A stretch of 64,000 nt of DNA from Acanthosepion lycidas (lineage: Eukaryota > Mollusca > Cephalopoda > Sepiida > Sepiidae), in the NCBI GenBank assembly GCA_963932145.1, contig OZ010578.1, positions 25,759,816 to 25,823,815 on the forward strand, in the 5' to 3' direction. Position numbers and translations under genes: made by a program. The notes beneath the pieces were generated by a model. That model saw only the letters and a list, made by a program, of their open reading frames with translations. It did not search any database and was not told where the DNA came from. This document shows, piece by piece, positions 22,827-36,500 of the stretch (position 1 is its first letter; each line of letters begins with the position of its first letter).

Positions 22827-25800
22827 TATGTATTCTCCCTGATTATCTATGACTTCCTTCCATCTATCAGGTCATCCCGTAAGTTCTGTCCCCATTTTGA
22901 ATAAAGAAAACAAGTGACCAAATGTTACATTTAATTACAGATTCAATCAACAATGTATTTTCCCTGATTATCTATGACTTCCTTCCATCTATCAGGTCAT
23001 CCCATATGTTCTGTCCGCATTTTGAATAAAGAAAATAATTGACCAAATGTTTCATTTAATTACAGATTCAATCAACAATGTATTTTCCCTGATTATCTAT
23101 GACTTCCTTCCATCTATCAGGTCATCCCATAAGTTCTGTCCGAATTTTGAATAAAGAAACAAGTGACCAAATGTTTCATTTAATTACAGATTCAATCAAC
23201 AATGTATTTTCCCTGATTATCTATGACTTCCTTCCATCTATCAGGTCATCCCATAAGTTCTGTCCGCATTTTGAATTAAGAAAACAAGTGACCAAATGTT
23301 ACATTTAATTACAGATTCAATCAACAATGTATTTTCCCTGATTAACTCTGACTTCCTTCCTTCTATCAGGTCATCCCATAAGTTCTGTCCGAATTTTGAA
23401 TAAAGAAAACAAGTGACCAAATGTTAAATTTAATTACAGATTCAATCAACAATGTATTTTCCCTGATTATCTATGACTTCCTTCCATCTATCAGGTCATC
23501 CCATAAGTTCTGTCCGCATTTTGAATTAAGAAAATAAGTGACCAAATGTTTCATTTAATTACAGATTCAATCAACAATGTATTTTCCCTGATTATCTATG
23601 ACTTCCTTCCATCTATCAGGTCAACCCATAAGTTCTGTCCGAATTTTGAATAAAGAAAACAAGTGACCAAATATTACTTTTAATTACAGATTCAATCAAC
23701 AATGTATTTTCCGTGATTATCTATGACTTCCTTCCATCTATCAGGTCATCCCTTAAGTTCTGTCCGCATTTTGAATTAAGAACACAAGTGACCAAATGTT
23801 GCATTTAATTACAGATTCAATCAACAATGTATTTTCCCTGATTATCTATGACTTCCTTCCATCTATCAGGAAATCCCATACGTTCTGTCCGAATTTTGAA
23901 TAAAGAAAACAAGTGACCAAATGTTACATTTAATTACTGATTCAATCAGCAATGTATTTTCCCTGATTATCTATGACTTCCTTCCATCTATCAGGTCATC
24001 CCATAAGTTCTGTCAGAATTTTGAATAAACAAAACAAATGACCAAATGTTACATTTAATTACAGATTCAATCAACAATGTATTTTCCCTGATTAACTATG
24101 ACTTCCTTCCATCTATCAGGGCATCCCATAAGTTCTGTCCGAATTTTGAATAAAGAGAACAAGTGACCAAATGTTAAATTTAATTACAGATTCAATCAAC
24201 AATGTATTTTCCCTGATTATCTATGACTTCCTTCCATCTATCAGGTCATCCCATAAGTTCTGTCCGCATTTTGAATTAAGAAAACAAGTGACCAAATGTT
24301 TCATTTAATTACTGATTCAATCAACAATGTATTTTCTCTGATTATCTATGTCTTCCTTCCATCTATCAGGTCATCCCATACGTTCTGTCCGCATTTTGAA
24401 TAAAGAAAACAAGTGACCAAATGTTTCATTTAATTACAGATTCAATTAACAATGTATTTTCCTTGATTATCTATGACTTCCTTCCATCTATCAGGTCATC
24501 CCATAAGTTCTGTCCGAATTTTGAATAAAGAAAACAAGTGACCAAATGTTACATTTAATTACAGATTCAATCAACAATGTATTTTCCCTGATTATCTATG
24601 ACTTCCTTCCATCTATCAGGTCATCCCATAAGTTCTGTCCGCATTTTGAATTAAGAAAACAAGTGACCAAATGTTACATTTAATTACTGATTCAATCAGC
24701 AATGTATTTTCCCTGATTATCTATGACTTGCTTCCATCTATCAGGTCATCCCATAAGTTCTGTCAGAATTTTGAATAAACAAAACAAATGACCAAATGTT
24801 ACATTTAATTACAGATTCAATCAACAATGTATTTTCCCTGATTATCTATGACTTCCTTCCTTCTATCAGGTCATCCCATAAGTTCTGTCCGAATTTTGAA
24901 TAAAGAGAACAAGTGACCAAATGTTAAATTTAATTACAGATTCAATCAACAATGTATTTTCCCTGATTATCTATGTCTTCCTTCCATCTATCAGGTCATC
25001 CCATAAGTTCTGTCCGCATTTTGAATAAAGAAAACAAGTGACCAAATGTTACATTTAATTACAGATTCAATCAACAAGGTATTTTCCCTGATTATATATG
25101 ACTTCCTTCCATCTATCAGGTCGTCCCATAAGTTCTGTCCGAATTTTGAATAAAGAAAACAAGTGACCAAATGTTACATTTAATTACAGATTCAATCAAC
25201 TATGTATTCTCCCTGATTATCTATGACTTCCTTCCATCTATCAGGTCATCCCGTAAGTTCTGTCCCCATTTTGAATAAAGAAAACAAGTGACCAAATGTT
25301 ACATTTAATTACAGATTCAATCAACAATGTATTTTCCCTGATTATCTATGACTTCCTTCCATCTATCAGGTCATCCCATATGTTCTGTCCGCATTTTGAA
25401 TAAAGAAAATAATTGACCAAATGTTTCATTTAATTACAGATTCAATCAACAATGTATTTTCCCTGATTATCTATGACTTCCTTCCATCTATCAGGTCATC
25501 CCATAAGTTCTGTCCGAATTTTGAATAAAGAAACAAGTGACCAAATGTTTCATTTAATTACAGATTCAATCAACAATGTATTTTCCCTGATTATCTATGA
25601 CTTCCTTCCATCTATCTGGTCATCCCATAAGTTCTGTCCGCATTTTGAATTAAGAAAACAAGTGACCAAATGTTACATTTAATTACAGATTCAATCAACA
25701 ATGTATTTTCCCTGATTAACTCTGACTTCCTTCCTTCTATCAGGTCATCCCATAAGTTCTGTCCGAATTTTGAATAAAGAAAACAAGTGACCAAATGTTA

Positions 25801-27574
25801 AATTTAATTACAGATTCAATCAACAATGTATTTTCCCTGATTATCTATGACTTCCTTCCATCTATCAGGTCATCCCATAAGTTCTGTCCGCATTTTGAAT
25901 TAAGAAAATAAGTGACCAAATGTTTCATTTAATTACAGATTCAATCAACAATGTATTTTCCCTGATTATCTATGACTTCCTTCCATCTATCAGGTCAACC
26001 CATAAGTTCTGTCCGAATTTTGAATAAAGAAAACAAGTGACCAAATATTACTTTTAATTACAGATTCAATCAACAATGTATTTTCCGTGATTATCTATGA
26101 CTTCCTTCCATCTATCAGGTCATCCCTTAAGTTCTGTCCGCATTTTGAATTAAGAACACAAGTGACCAAATGTTGCATTTAATTACAGATTCAATCAACA
26201 ATGTATTTTCCCTGATTATCTATGACTTCCTTCCATCTATCAGGAAATCCCATACGTTCTGTCCGAATTTTGAATAAAGAAAACAAGTGACCAAATGTTA
26301 CATTTAATTACTGATTCAATCAGCAATGTATTTTCCCTGATTATCTATGACTTCCTTCCATCTATCAGGTCATCCCATAAGTTCTGTCAGAATTTTGAAT
26401 AAACAAAACAAATGACCAAATGTTACATTTAATTACAGATTCAATCAACAATGTATTTTCCCTGATTAACTATGACTTCCTTCCATCTATCAGGGCATCC
26501 CATAAGTTCTGTCCGAATTTTGAATAAAGAGAACAAGTGACCAAATGTTAAATTTAATTACAGATTCAATCAACAATGTATTTTCCCTGATTATCTATGA
26601 CTTCCTTCCATCTATCAGGTCATCCCATAAGTTCTGTCCGCATTTTGAATTAAGAAAACAAGTGACCAAATGTTTCATTTAATTACTGATTCAATCAACA
26701 ATGTATTTTCTCTGATTATCTATGTCTTCCTTCCATCTATCAGGTCATCCCATACGTTCTGTCCGCATTTTGAATAAAGAAAACAAGTGACCAAATGTTT
26801 CATTTAATTACAGATTCAATTAACAATGTATTTTCCTTGATTATCTATGACTTCCTTCCATCTATCAGGTCATCCCATAAGTTCTGTCCGAATTTTGAAT
26901 AAAGAAAACAAGTGACCAAATGTTACATTTAATTACAGATTCAATCAACAATGTATTTTCCCTGATTATCTATGACTTCCTTCCATCTATCAGGTCATCC
27001 CATAAGTTCTGTCCGCATTTTGAATTAAGAAAACAAGTGACCAAATGTTACATTTAATTACTGATTCAATCAGCAATGTATTTTCCCTGATTATCTATGA
27101 CTTGCTTCCATCTATCAGGTCATCCCATAAGTTCTGTCAGAATTTTGAATAAACAAAACAAATGACCAAATGTTACATTTAATTACAGATTCAATCAACA
27201 ATGTATTTTCCCTGATTATCTATGACTTCCTTCCTTCTATCAGGTCATCCCATAAGTTCTGTCCGAATTTTGAATAAAGAGAACAAGTGACCAAATGTTA
27301 AATTTAATTACAGATTCAATCAACAATGTATTTTCCCTGATTATCTATGTCTTCCTTCCATCTATCAGGTCATCCCATAAGTTCTGTCCGCATTTTGAAT
27401 AAAGAAAACAAGTGACCAAATGTTACATTTAATTACAGATTCAATCAACAAGGTATTTTCCCTGATTATATATGACTTCCTTCCATCTATCAGGTCGTCC
27501 CATAAGTTCTGTCCGAATTTTGAATAAAGAAAACAAGTGACCAAATGTTACATTTAATTACAGATTCAATCAAC
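22827..27574 (+). repeat. Tandem 2374-bp higher-order repeat (19 monomers), two copies
   Basis: Copy 1 is 22827-25200 and copy 2 is 25201-27574. TATGTATTCTCCC is at 22827 and 25201, followed in both by CATCCCGTAAG and CTGTCCCCATTTTG. The 1-bp deletion GAAACAAGTG explains a unit one base short of 19 monomers. Copy 2 carries a private change at 25617 (TATCTGG instead of TATCAGG at 23243), which is inherited by the later 8621-bp duplicate at 34238. Confidence 0.93.
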
Positions 27575-30500
27575 AATGTATTTTCCCTGATTATCTATGA
27601 CTTCCTTCCATCTATCAGGTCATCCCATAAGTTCTGTCCGCATTTTGAATAAAGAAAACAATTGACCAAATGTTTCATTTAATTACAGATTCAATCAACA
27701 ATGTATTTTCCCTGATTATCTATGACTTCCCTCCTTCTATCAGGTCATCCCATAAGTTCTGTCCGAATTTTGAATAAAGAAAACAAGTGACCAAATGTTA
27801 CATTTAATTACAGATTCAATCAACAATGTATTTTCCCTGATTATCTATGACTTCCTTCCTTCTATCAGGTCATCCCATAAGTTCTGTCCGAATTTTGAAT
27901 AAAGAAAACAAGTTACCAAATGTTACATTTAATTACTGCTTCAATCAACAATGTATTTTCCCTGATTATCTATGACTTCCTTCCATCTATCAGGTCATCC
28001 CATAAGTTCTGTCCGCATTTTGAATAAAGAAAACAAGTGACCAAATGTTACATTTAATTACATATTCAATCAACAATGTATTTTCCCTGATTATCTATGA
28101 CTTCCTTCCATCTATCAGGTCATCCCATAAGTTCTGTCCGAATTTTGAATAAACAAAACAATTGACCAAATATTATATTTAATTACAGATTCAATCAACA
28201 ATGTATTTTCCCTGATTATCTATGACTTCCTTCCATCTATCAGGTCATCCCATAAGTTCTGTCCGCATTTTGAATAAAGAAAACAAGTGACCAAATGTTA
28301 CATTTAATTACAGATTCAATCAACAATGTATTTTTCCTGATTATCTATGACTTCCTTCCATCTATCAGGGCATCCCATAAGTTCTGTCCGAATTTTGAAT
28401 AAACAAAACAAGTGACCAAATGTTACATTTAATTACAGATTCAATCAACAATGTATTTTCCCTGATTATCTATGACTTCCTTCCATCTATCAGGTCATCC
28501 CATATGTTCTGTCCGCATTTTGAATTAAGAAAACAAGTGACCAAATGTTACATTTAATTACAGATTCAATCAACAATGTATTTTCCCTGATTATCTATGA
28601 TTTCCTTCCTTCTATCAGGTCATCCCATAAGTTCTGTCCGAATTTTGAATAAAGAAAACAAGTGACCAAATGTTAAATTTAATTAGAGATTCAATCAACA
28701 ATGTATTTTCCCTGATTATCTATGACTTCCTTCCATCTATCAGGTCATCCCATAAGTTCTGTCCGCATTTTGAATTAAGAAAACAAGTGACCAAATGTTT
28801 CATTTAATTACAGATTCAATCAACAATGTATTTTCCCTGATTATCTATGACTTCCTTCCATCTATCAGGTCAACCCATAAGTTCTGTCCGAATTTTGAAT
28901 AAAGAAAACAAGTGACCAAATATTACTTTTAATTACAGATTCAATCAACAATGTATTTTCCCTGATTATCTATGACTTCCTTCCATCTATCAGGTCATCC
29001 GATAAGTTCTGTCCGCATTTTGAATTAAGAAAACAAGTGACCAAATGTTACATTTAATTACAGATTCAATCAACAATGTATTTTCCCTGATTATCTATGA
29101 CTTCCTTCCATCTATCAGGAAATCCCATAAGTTCTGTCCGAATTTTGAATAAAGAAAACAAGTGACCAAATATTACTTTTAATTACAGATTCAATCAACA
29201 ATGTATTTTCCCTGATTATCTATGACTTCCTTCCATCTATCATGTCATCCCATAAGTTCTGTCCGAATTTTGAATAAAGAAAACAAGTGACCAAATGTTA
29301 CATTTAATTACAGATTCAATCAACAATGTATTTTCCCTGATTATCTATGACTTCCTTCCTTCTATCAGGTCATCCCATAAGTTCTGTCCGATTTTTAATA
29401 AAGAAAACAAGTGACCAAATGTTTCATTTAATTAGAGATTCAATCAACAATGTATTTTCCCTGATTATCTATGACTTCCTTCCATCTATCAGGTCATCCC
29501 ATAAGTTATGTCCGAATTTTGAATAAAGAAAACAAGTGACCAAATGTTTCATTTATTTACAGATTCAATTAACAATGTATTTTCCCTGATTATCTATGAC
29601 TTACTTCCATCTATCAGGTCATCCCATAAGTTCTGTCCGCATTTTGAATAAAGAAAACAAGTGACCAAATGTTACATTTAATTACAGATTCAATCAACAA
29701 TGTATTTTCCCTGATTATCTATGACTTCCTTCCATCTATCAGGTCATCCCATAAGTTCTGTCTGAATTTTGAATAAAGAAAACAAGTGACCAAATGTTTC
29801 ATTTAATTACAGATTCAATCATCAATGTATTTTCCCTGATTATCTATGACTTCCTTCCTTCTATCAGGTCATCCCATATGTTCTGTCCGAATTTTGAATA
29901 AAGAAAACAAGTGACCAAATGTTTCATTTAATTACAGATTCAATCAACAATGTATTTTCCCTGATTATCTATGACTTCCTTCCTTCTATCAGGTCATTCC
30001 ATAAGTTCTGTCCGAATTTTGAATAAAGAAAACAAGTGACCAAATGTTACATTTAATTACTGATTCAATCAACAATGTATTTTCCCTGATTATCTATGAC
30101 TTCCTTCCATCTATCAGGTCATCCCATAAGTTCTGTCCGAATTTTGAATAAAGAAAACAAGTGACCAAATGTTACATTTAATTACAGATTCAATCAACAA
30201 TGTATTTTCCCTGATTATCTATGACTTCCTTCCATCTATCAGGTCATCCCATAAGTTCTGTCCGCATTTTGAATAAAGAAAACAAGTGACCAAATGTTAC
30301 ATTTAATTACATATTCAATCAACAATGTATTTTCCCTGATTATCTATGACTTCCTTCCATCTATCAGGTCATCCCATAAGTTCTGTCCGAATATAGAATA
30401 AACAAAACAAGTGTCCAAATATTATATTTAATTACAGATTCAATCAACAATGTATTTTCCCTGATTATCTATGACTTCCTTCCATCTATCAGGTCATCCC

Positions 30501-33500
30501 ATAAGTTCTGTCCGCATTTTGAATAAAGAAAACAAGTGACCAAATGTTACATTTAATTACAGATTCAATCAACAATGTATTTTCCCTGATTATCTATGAC
30601 TTCCTTCCATCTATCAGGTCATCCCATAAGTTCTGTCCGAATTTTGAATAAACAAAACAAGTGACCAAATGTTATATTTAATTACAGATTCAATCAACAA
30701 TGTATTTTCCCTGATTATCTATGACTTCCTTCCATCTATCAGGTCATCCCATAAGTTCTGTCCCAATTTTGAATAAAGAAAACAAGTGACCAAATGTTTC
30801 ATTTAATTACAGATTCAATTAACAATGTATTTTCCCTGATTATCTATGACTTCCTTCCATCTATCAGGTCATCCCATAAGTTCTGTCCGCATTTTGAATA
30901 AAGAAAACAAGTGACCAAATGTTACATTTAATTACAGATTCAATCAACAAGGTATTTTCCCTGATTATCTATGACTTCCTTCCATCTATCAGGTCGTCCC
31001 ATAAGTTCTGTCCGAATTTTGAATAAAGAAAACAAGTGACCAAATGTTACATTTAATTACAGATTCAATCAACAATGTATTTTCCCTGATTATCTATGAC
31101 TTCCTTCCATCTATCAGGTCATCCCATAAGTTCTGTCCGCATTTTGAATAAAGAAAACAATTGACCAAATGTTTCATTTAATTACAGATTCAATCAACAA
31201 TGTATTTTCCCTGATTATCTATGACTTCCTTCCTTCTATCAGGTCATCCCATAAGTTCTGTCCGAATTTTGAATAAAGAAAACAAGTGACCAAATGTTAC
31301 ATTTAATTACAGATTCAATCAACAATGTATTTTCCCTGATTATCTATGACTTCCTTCCTTCTATCAGGTCATCCCATAAGTTCTGTCCGAATTTTGAATA
31401 AAGAAAACAAGTGACCAAATGTTACATTTAATTACTGATTCAATCAACAATGTATTTACCCTGATTATCTATGACTTCCTTCCATCTATCAGGTCATCCC
31501 ATAAGTTCTGTCCGCATTTTGAATAAAGAAAACAAGTGACCAAATGTTACATTTAATTACATATTCAATCAACAATGTATTTTCCCTGATTATCTATAAC
31601 TTCCTTCCATCTATCAGGTCATCCCATAAGTTCTGTCCGAATTTTGAATAAACAAAACAAGTGACCAAATATTACATTTAATTACAGATTCAATCAACAA
31701 TGTATTTTCCCTGATTATCTATGACTTCCTTCCATCTATCAGGTCATCCCATAAGTTCTGTCCGCATTTTGAATAAAGAAAACAAGTGACCAAATGTTAC
31801 ATTTAATTACAGATTCAATCAACAATGTATTTTCCCTGATTATCTATGACTTCCTTCCATCTATCAGGTCATCCCATAAGTTCTGTCCGAATTTTGAATA
31901 AAGAAAACAAGTGACCAAATGTTAAATTTTATTAGAGATTCAATCAACAATGTATTTTCCCTGATTATCTATGACTTCCTTCCATCTATCAGGTCATCCT
32001 ATAAGTTCTGTCCGCATTTTGAATTAAGAAAACAAGTGACCAAATGTAACATTTAATTACAGATTCAATCAACAATGTATTTTCCCTGATTATCTATGAC
32101 TTCCTTCCATCTATCAGGAAATCCCATAAGTTCTGTCCGAATTTTGAATAAACAAAACAAGTGACCAAATGTTACTTTTAATTACAGATTCAATCAACAA
32201 TGTATTTTCCCTGATTATCTATGAATTCCTTCCTTCTATCAGGTCATCCCATAAGTTCTGTCCGAATTTTGAATATAGAAAACAAATGACCAAATGTTAC
32301 ATTTAATTACAGATTCAATCAACAATGTATTTTCCCTGATTATCTATGTCTTCCTTCCATCTATCAGGTCATCCCATACGTTCTGTCCGCATTTTGAATA
32401 AAGAAAACAAGTGACCAAATGTTTCATTTAATTAGAGATTCAATCAACAATGTATTTTCCCTGATTATCTATGACTTCCTTCCATCTATCAGGTCATCCC
32501 CTAAGTTCTGTCCGAATTTTGAATAAAGAAAACAAGTGACCAAATGTTTCATTTATTTACAGATTCAATTAACAATGTATTTTCCCTGATTATCTATGAC
32601 TTACTTCCATCTATCAGGTCATCCCATAAGTTCTGTCCGCATTTTGAATAAAGAAAACAAGTGACCAAATGTTACATTTAATTACAGATTATATCAACAA
32701 TGTATTTTCCCTGATTATCTATGACTTCCTTCCATCTATCAGGTCGTCCCATAAGTTCTGTCCGAATTTTGAATAAAGAAAACAAGTGACCAAATGTTAC
32801 ATTTAATTACATATTCAATCAACAATGTATTTTCCCTGATTATCTATGACTTCCTTCCATCTATCAGGTCATCCCATAAGTTCTGTCCGAATATAGAATA
32901 AACAAAACAAGTGTCCAAATATTATATTTAATTACAGATTCAATCAACAATGTATTTTCCCTGATTATCTATGACTTCCTTCCATCTATCAGGTCATCCC
33001 ATAAGTTCTGTCCGCATTTTGAATAAAGAAAACAAGTGACCAAATGTTACATTTAATTACAGATTCAATCAACAATCTATTTTCCCTGATTATCTATGAC
33101 TTCCTTCCCTCTATCAGGTCATCCCATAAGTTCTGTCCGAATTTTGAATAAACAAAACAAGTGACCAAATGTTACATTTAATTACAGATTCAATCAACAA
33201 TGTATTTTCCCTGATTATCTATGACTTCCTTGATCTATCAGGTCATCCCATAAGTTCTGTCCGCATTTTGAATTAAGAAAACAAGTGACCAAATGCTACA
33301 TTTAATTACAGATTCAATCAACAATGTATTTTCCCTGATTATCTATGTCTTCCTTCCATCTATCAGGTCATCCCATAAGTTCTGTCCGAATTTTGAATAC
33401 AGAAAACAAGTGACCAAATGTTACATTTAATTACAGATTCAATCAACAATGTATTTTCCCTGATTATCTATGACTTCCTTCCATCTATCATGTCATCCCA

Positions 33501-36500
33501 TAAGTTCTGTCCGAATTTTGAATAAAGAAAACAAGAGACCAAATGTTACATTTAATTACAGATTCAATCAACAATGTATTTTCCCTGATTATCTATGACT
33601 TCCTTCCTTCTATCAGGTCATCCCATATGTTCTGTCCGAATTTTGAATAAAGAAAACAAGTGACCAAATGTTACATTTAATTACAGATTCAATCAACAAT
33701 GTATTTTCCCTGATTATCTATGACTTCCTTCCATCTATCAGGTCATCCCATAAGTTCTGCCGCATTTTGAATTAAGAAAACAAGTGACCAAATGTTACAT
33801 TTAATTACAGATTCAATCAACAATGTATGTTCCCTGATTATCTATGACTTCCTTCCATCTATCAGGTCATCCCATAAGTTCTGTCCCAATTTTGAATAAA
33901 GAAAACAAGTGACCAAATGTTTCATTTAATTACAGATTCAATTAACAATGTATTTTCCGTGATTATCTATGACTTCCTTCCATCTATCAGGTCATCCCAT
34001 AAGTTCTGTCCGCATTTTGAATAAAGAAAACAAGTGACCAAATGTTACATTTAATTACAGATTCAATCAACAAGGTATTTTCCCTGATTATCTATGACTT
34101 CCTTCCATCTATCAGGTCATCCCATAAGTTCTGTCCGAATTTTGAATAAAGAAACAAGTGACCAAATGTTTCATTTAATTACAGATTCAATCAACAATGT
34201 ATTTTCCCTGATTATCTATGACTTCCTTCCATCTATCTGGTCATCCCATAAGTTCTGTCCGCATTTTGAATTAAGAAAACAAGTGACCAAATGTTACATT
34301 TAATTACAGATTCAATCAACAATGTATTTTCCCTGATTAACTCTGACTTCCTTCCTTCTATCAGGTCATCCCATAAGTTCTGTCCGAATTTTGAATAAAG
34401 AAAACAAGTGACCAAATGTTAAATTTAATTACAGATTCAATCAACAATGTATTTTCCCTGATTATCTATGACTTCCTTCCATCTATCAGGTCATCCCATA
34501 AGTTCTGTCCGCATTTTGAATTAAGAAAATAAGTGACCAAATGTTTCATTTAATTACAGATTCAATCAACAATGTATTTTCCCTGATTATCTATGACTTC
34601 CTTCCATCTATCAGGTCAACCCATAAGTTCTGTCCGAATTTTGAATAAAGAAAACAAGTGACCAAATATTACTTTTAATTACAGATTCAATCAACAATGT
34701 ATTTTCCGTGATTATCTATGACTTCCTTCCATCTATCAGGTCATCCCTTAAGTTCTGTCCGCATTTTGAATTAAGAACACAAGTGACCAAATGTTGCATT
34801 TAATTACAGATTCAATCAACAATGTATTTTCCCTGATTATCTATGACTTCCTTCCATCTATCAGGAAATCCCATACGTTCTGTCCGAATTTTGAATAAAG
34901 AAAACAAGTGACCAAATGTTACATTTAATTACTGATTCAATCAGCAATGTATTTTCCCTGATTATCTATGACTTCCTTCCATCTATCAGGTCATCCCATA
35001 AGTTCTGTCAGAATTTTGAATAAACAAAACAAATGACCAAATGTTACATTTAATTACAGATTCAATCAACAATGTATTTTCCCTGATTAACTATGACTTC
35101 CTTCCATCTATCAGGGCATCCCATAAGTTCTGTCCGAATTTTGAATAAAGAGAACAAGTGACCAAATGTTAAATTTAATTACAGATTCAATCAACAATGT
35201 ATTTTCCCTGATTATCTATGACTTCCTTCCATCTATCAGGTCATCCCATAAGTTCTGTCCGCATTTTGAATTAAGAAAACAAGTGACCAAATGTTTCATT
35301 TAATTACTGATTCAATCAACAATGTATTTTCTCTGATTATCTATGTCTTCCTTCCATCTATCAGGTCATCCCATACGTTCTGTCCGCATTTTGAATAAAG
35401 AAAACAAGTGACCAAATGTTTCATTTAATTACAGATTCAATTAACAATGTATTTTCCTTGATTATCTATGACTTCCTTCCATCTATCAGGTCATCCCATA
35501 AGTTCTGTCCGAATTTTGAATAAAGAAAACAAGTGACCAAATGTTACATTTAATTACAGATTCAATCAACAATGTATTTTCCCTGATTATCTATGACTTC
35601 CTTCCATCTATCAGGTCATCCCATAAGTTCTGTCCGCATTTTGAATTAAGAAAACAAGTGACCAAATGTTACATTTAATTACTGATTCAATCAGCAATGT
35701 ATTTTCCCTGATTATCTATGACTTGCTTCCATCTATCAGGTCATCCCATAAGTTCTGTCAGAATTTTGAATAAACAAAACAAATGACCAAATGTTACATT
35801 TAATTACAGATTCAATCAACAATGTATTTTCCCTGATTATCTATGACTTCCTTCCTTCTATCAGGTCATCCCATAAGTTCTGTCCGAATTTTGAATAAAG
35901 AGAACAAGTGACCAAATGTTAAATTTAATTACAGATTCAATCAACAATGTATTTTCCCTGATTATCTATGTCTTCCTTCCATCTATCAGGTCATCCCATA
36001 AGTTCTGTCCGCATTTTGAATAAAGAAAACAAGTGACCAAATGTTACATTTAATTACAGATTCAATCAACAAGGTATTTTCCCTGATTATATATGACTTC
36101 CTTCCATCTATCAGGTCGTCCCATAAGTTCTGTCCGAATTTTGAATAAAGAAAACAAGTGACCAAATGTTACATTTAATTACAGATTCAATCAACAATGT
36201 ATTTTCCCTGATTATCTATGACTTCCTTCCATCTATCAGGTCATCCCATAAGTTCTGTCCGCATTTTGAATAAAGAAAACAATTGACCAAATGTTTCATT
36301 TAATTACAGATTCAATCAACAATGTATTTTCCCTGATTATCTATGACTTCCCTCCTTCTATCAGGTCATCCCATAAGTTCTGTCCGAATTTTGAATAAAG
36401 AAAACAAGTGACCAAATGTTACATTTAATTACAGATTCAATCAACAATGTATTTTCCCTGATTATCTATGACTTCCTTCCTTCTATCAGGTCATCCCATA

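Noticed and set aside
23099..23308. 69-codon frame, repeated at 25473-25682 and 34094-34303, with minus-strand 60-codon frames at 25612-25794 and 34233-34415
   Set aside because: All are satellite sequence. The plus frame is open only because a 1-bp deletion (GAAACAAGTG) shifts register between monomers. The two strands overlap and no conserved start context is seen.
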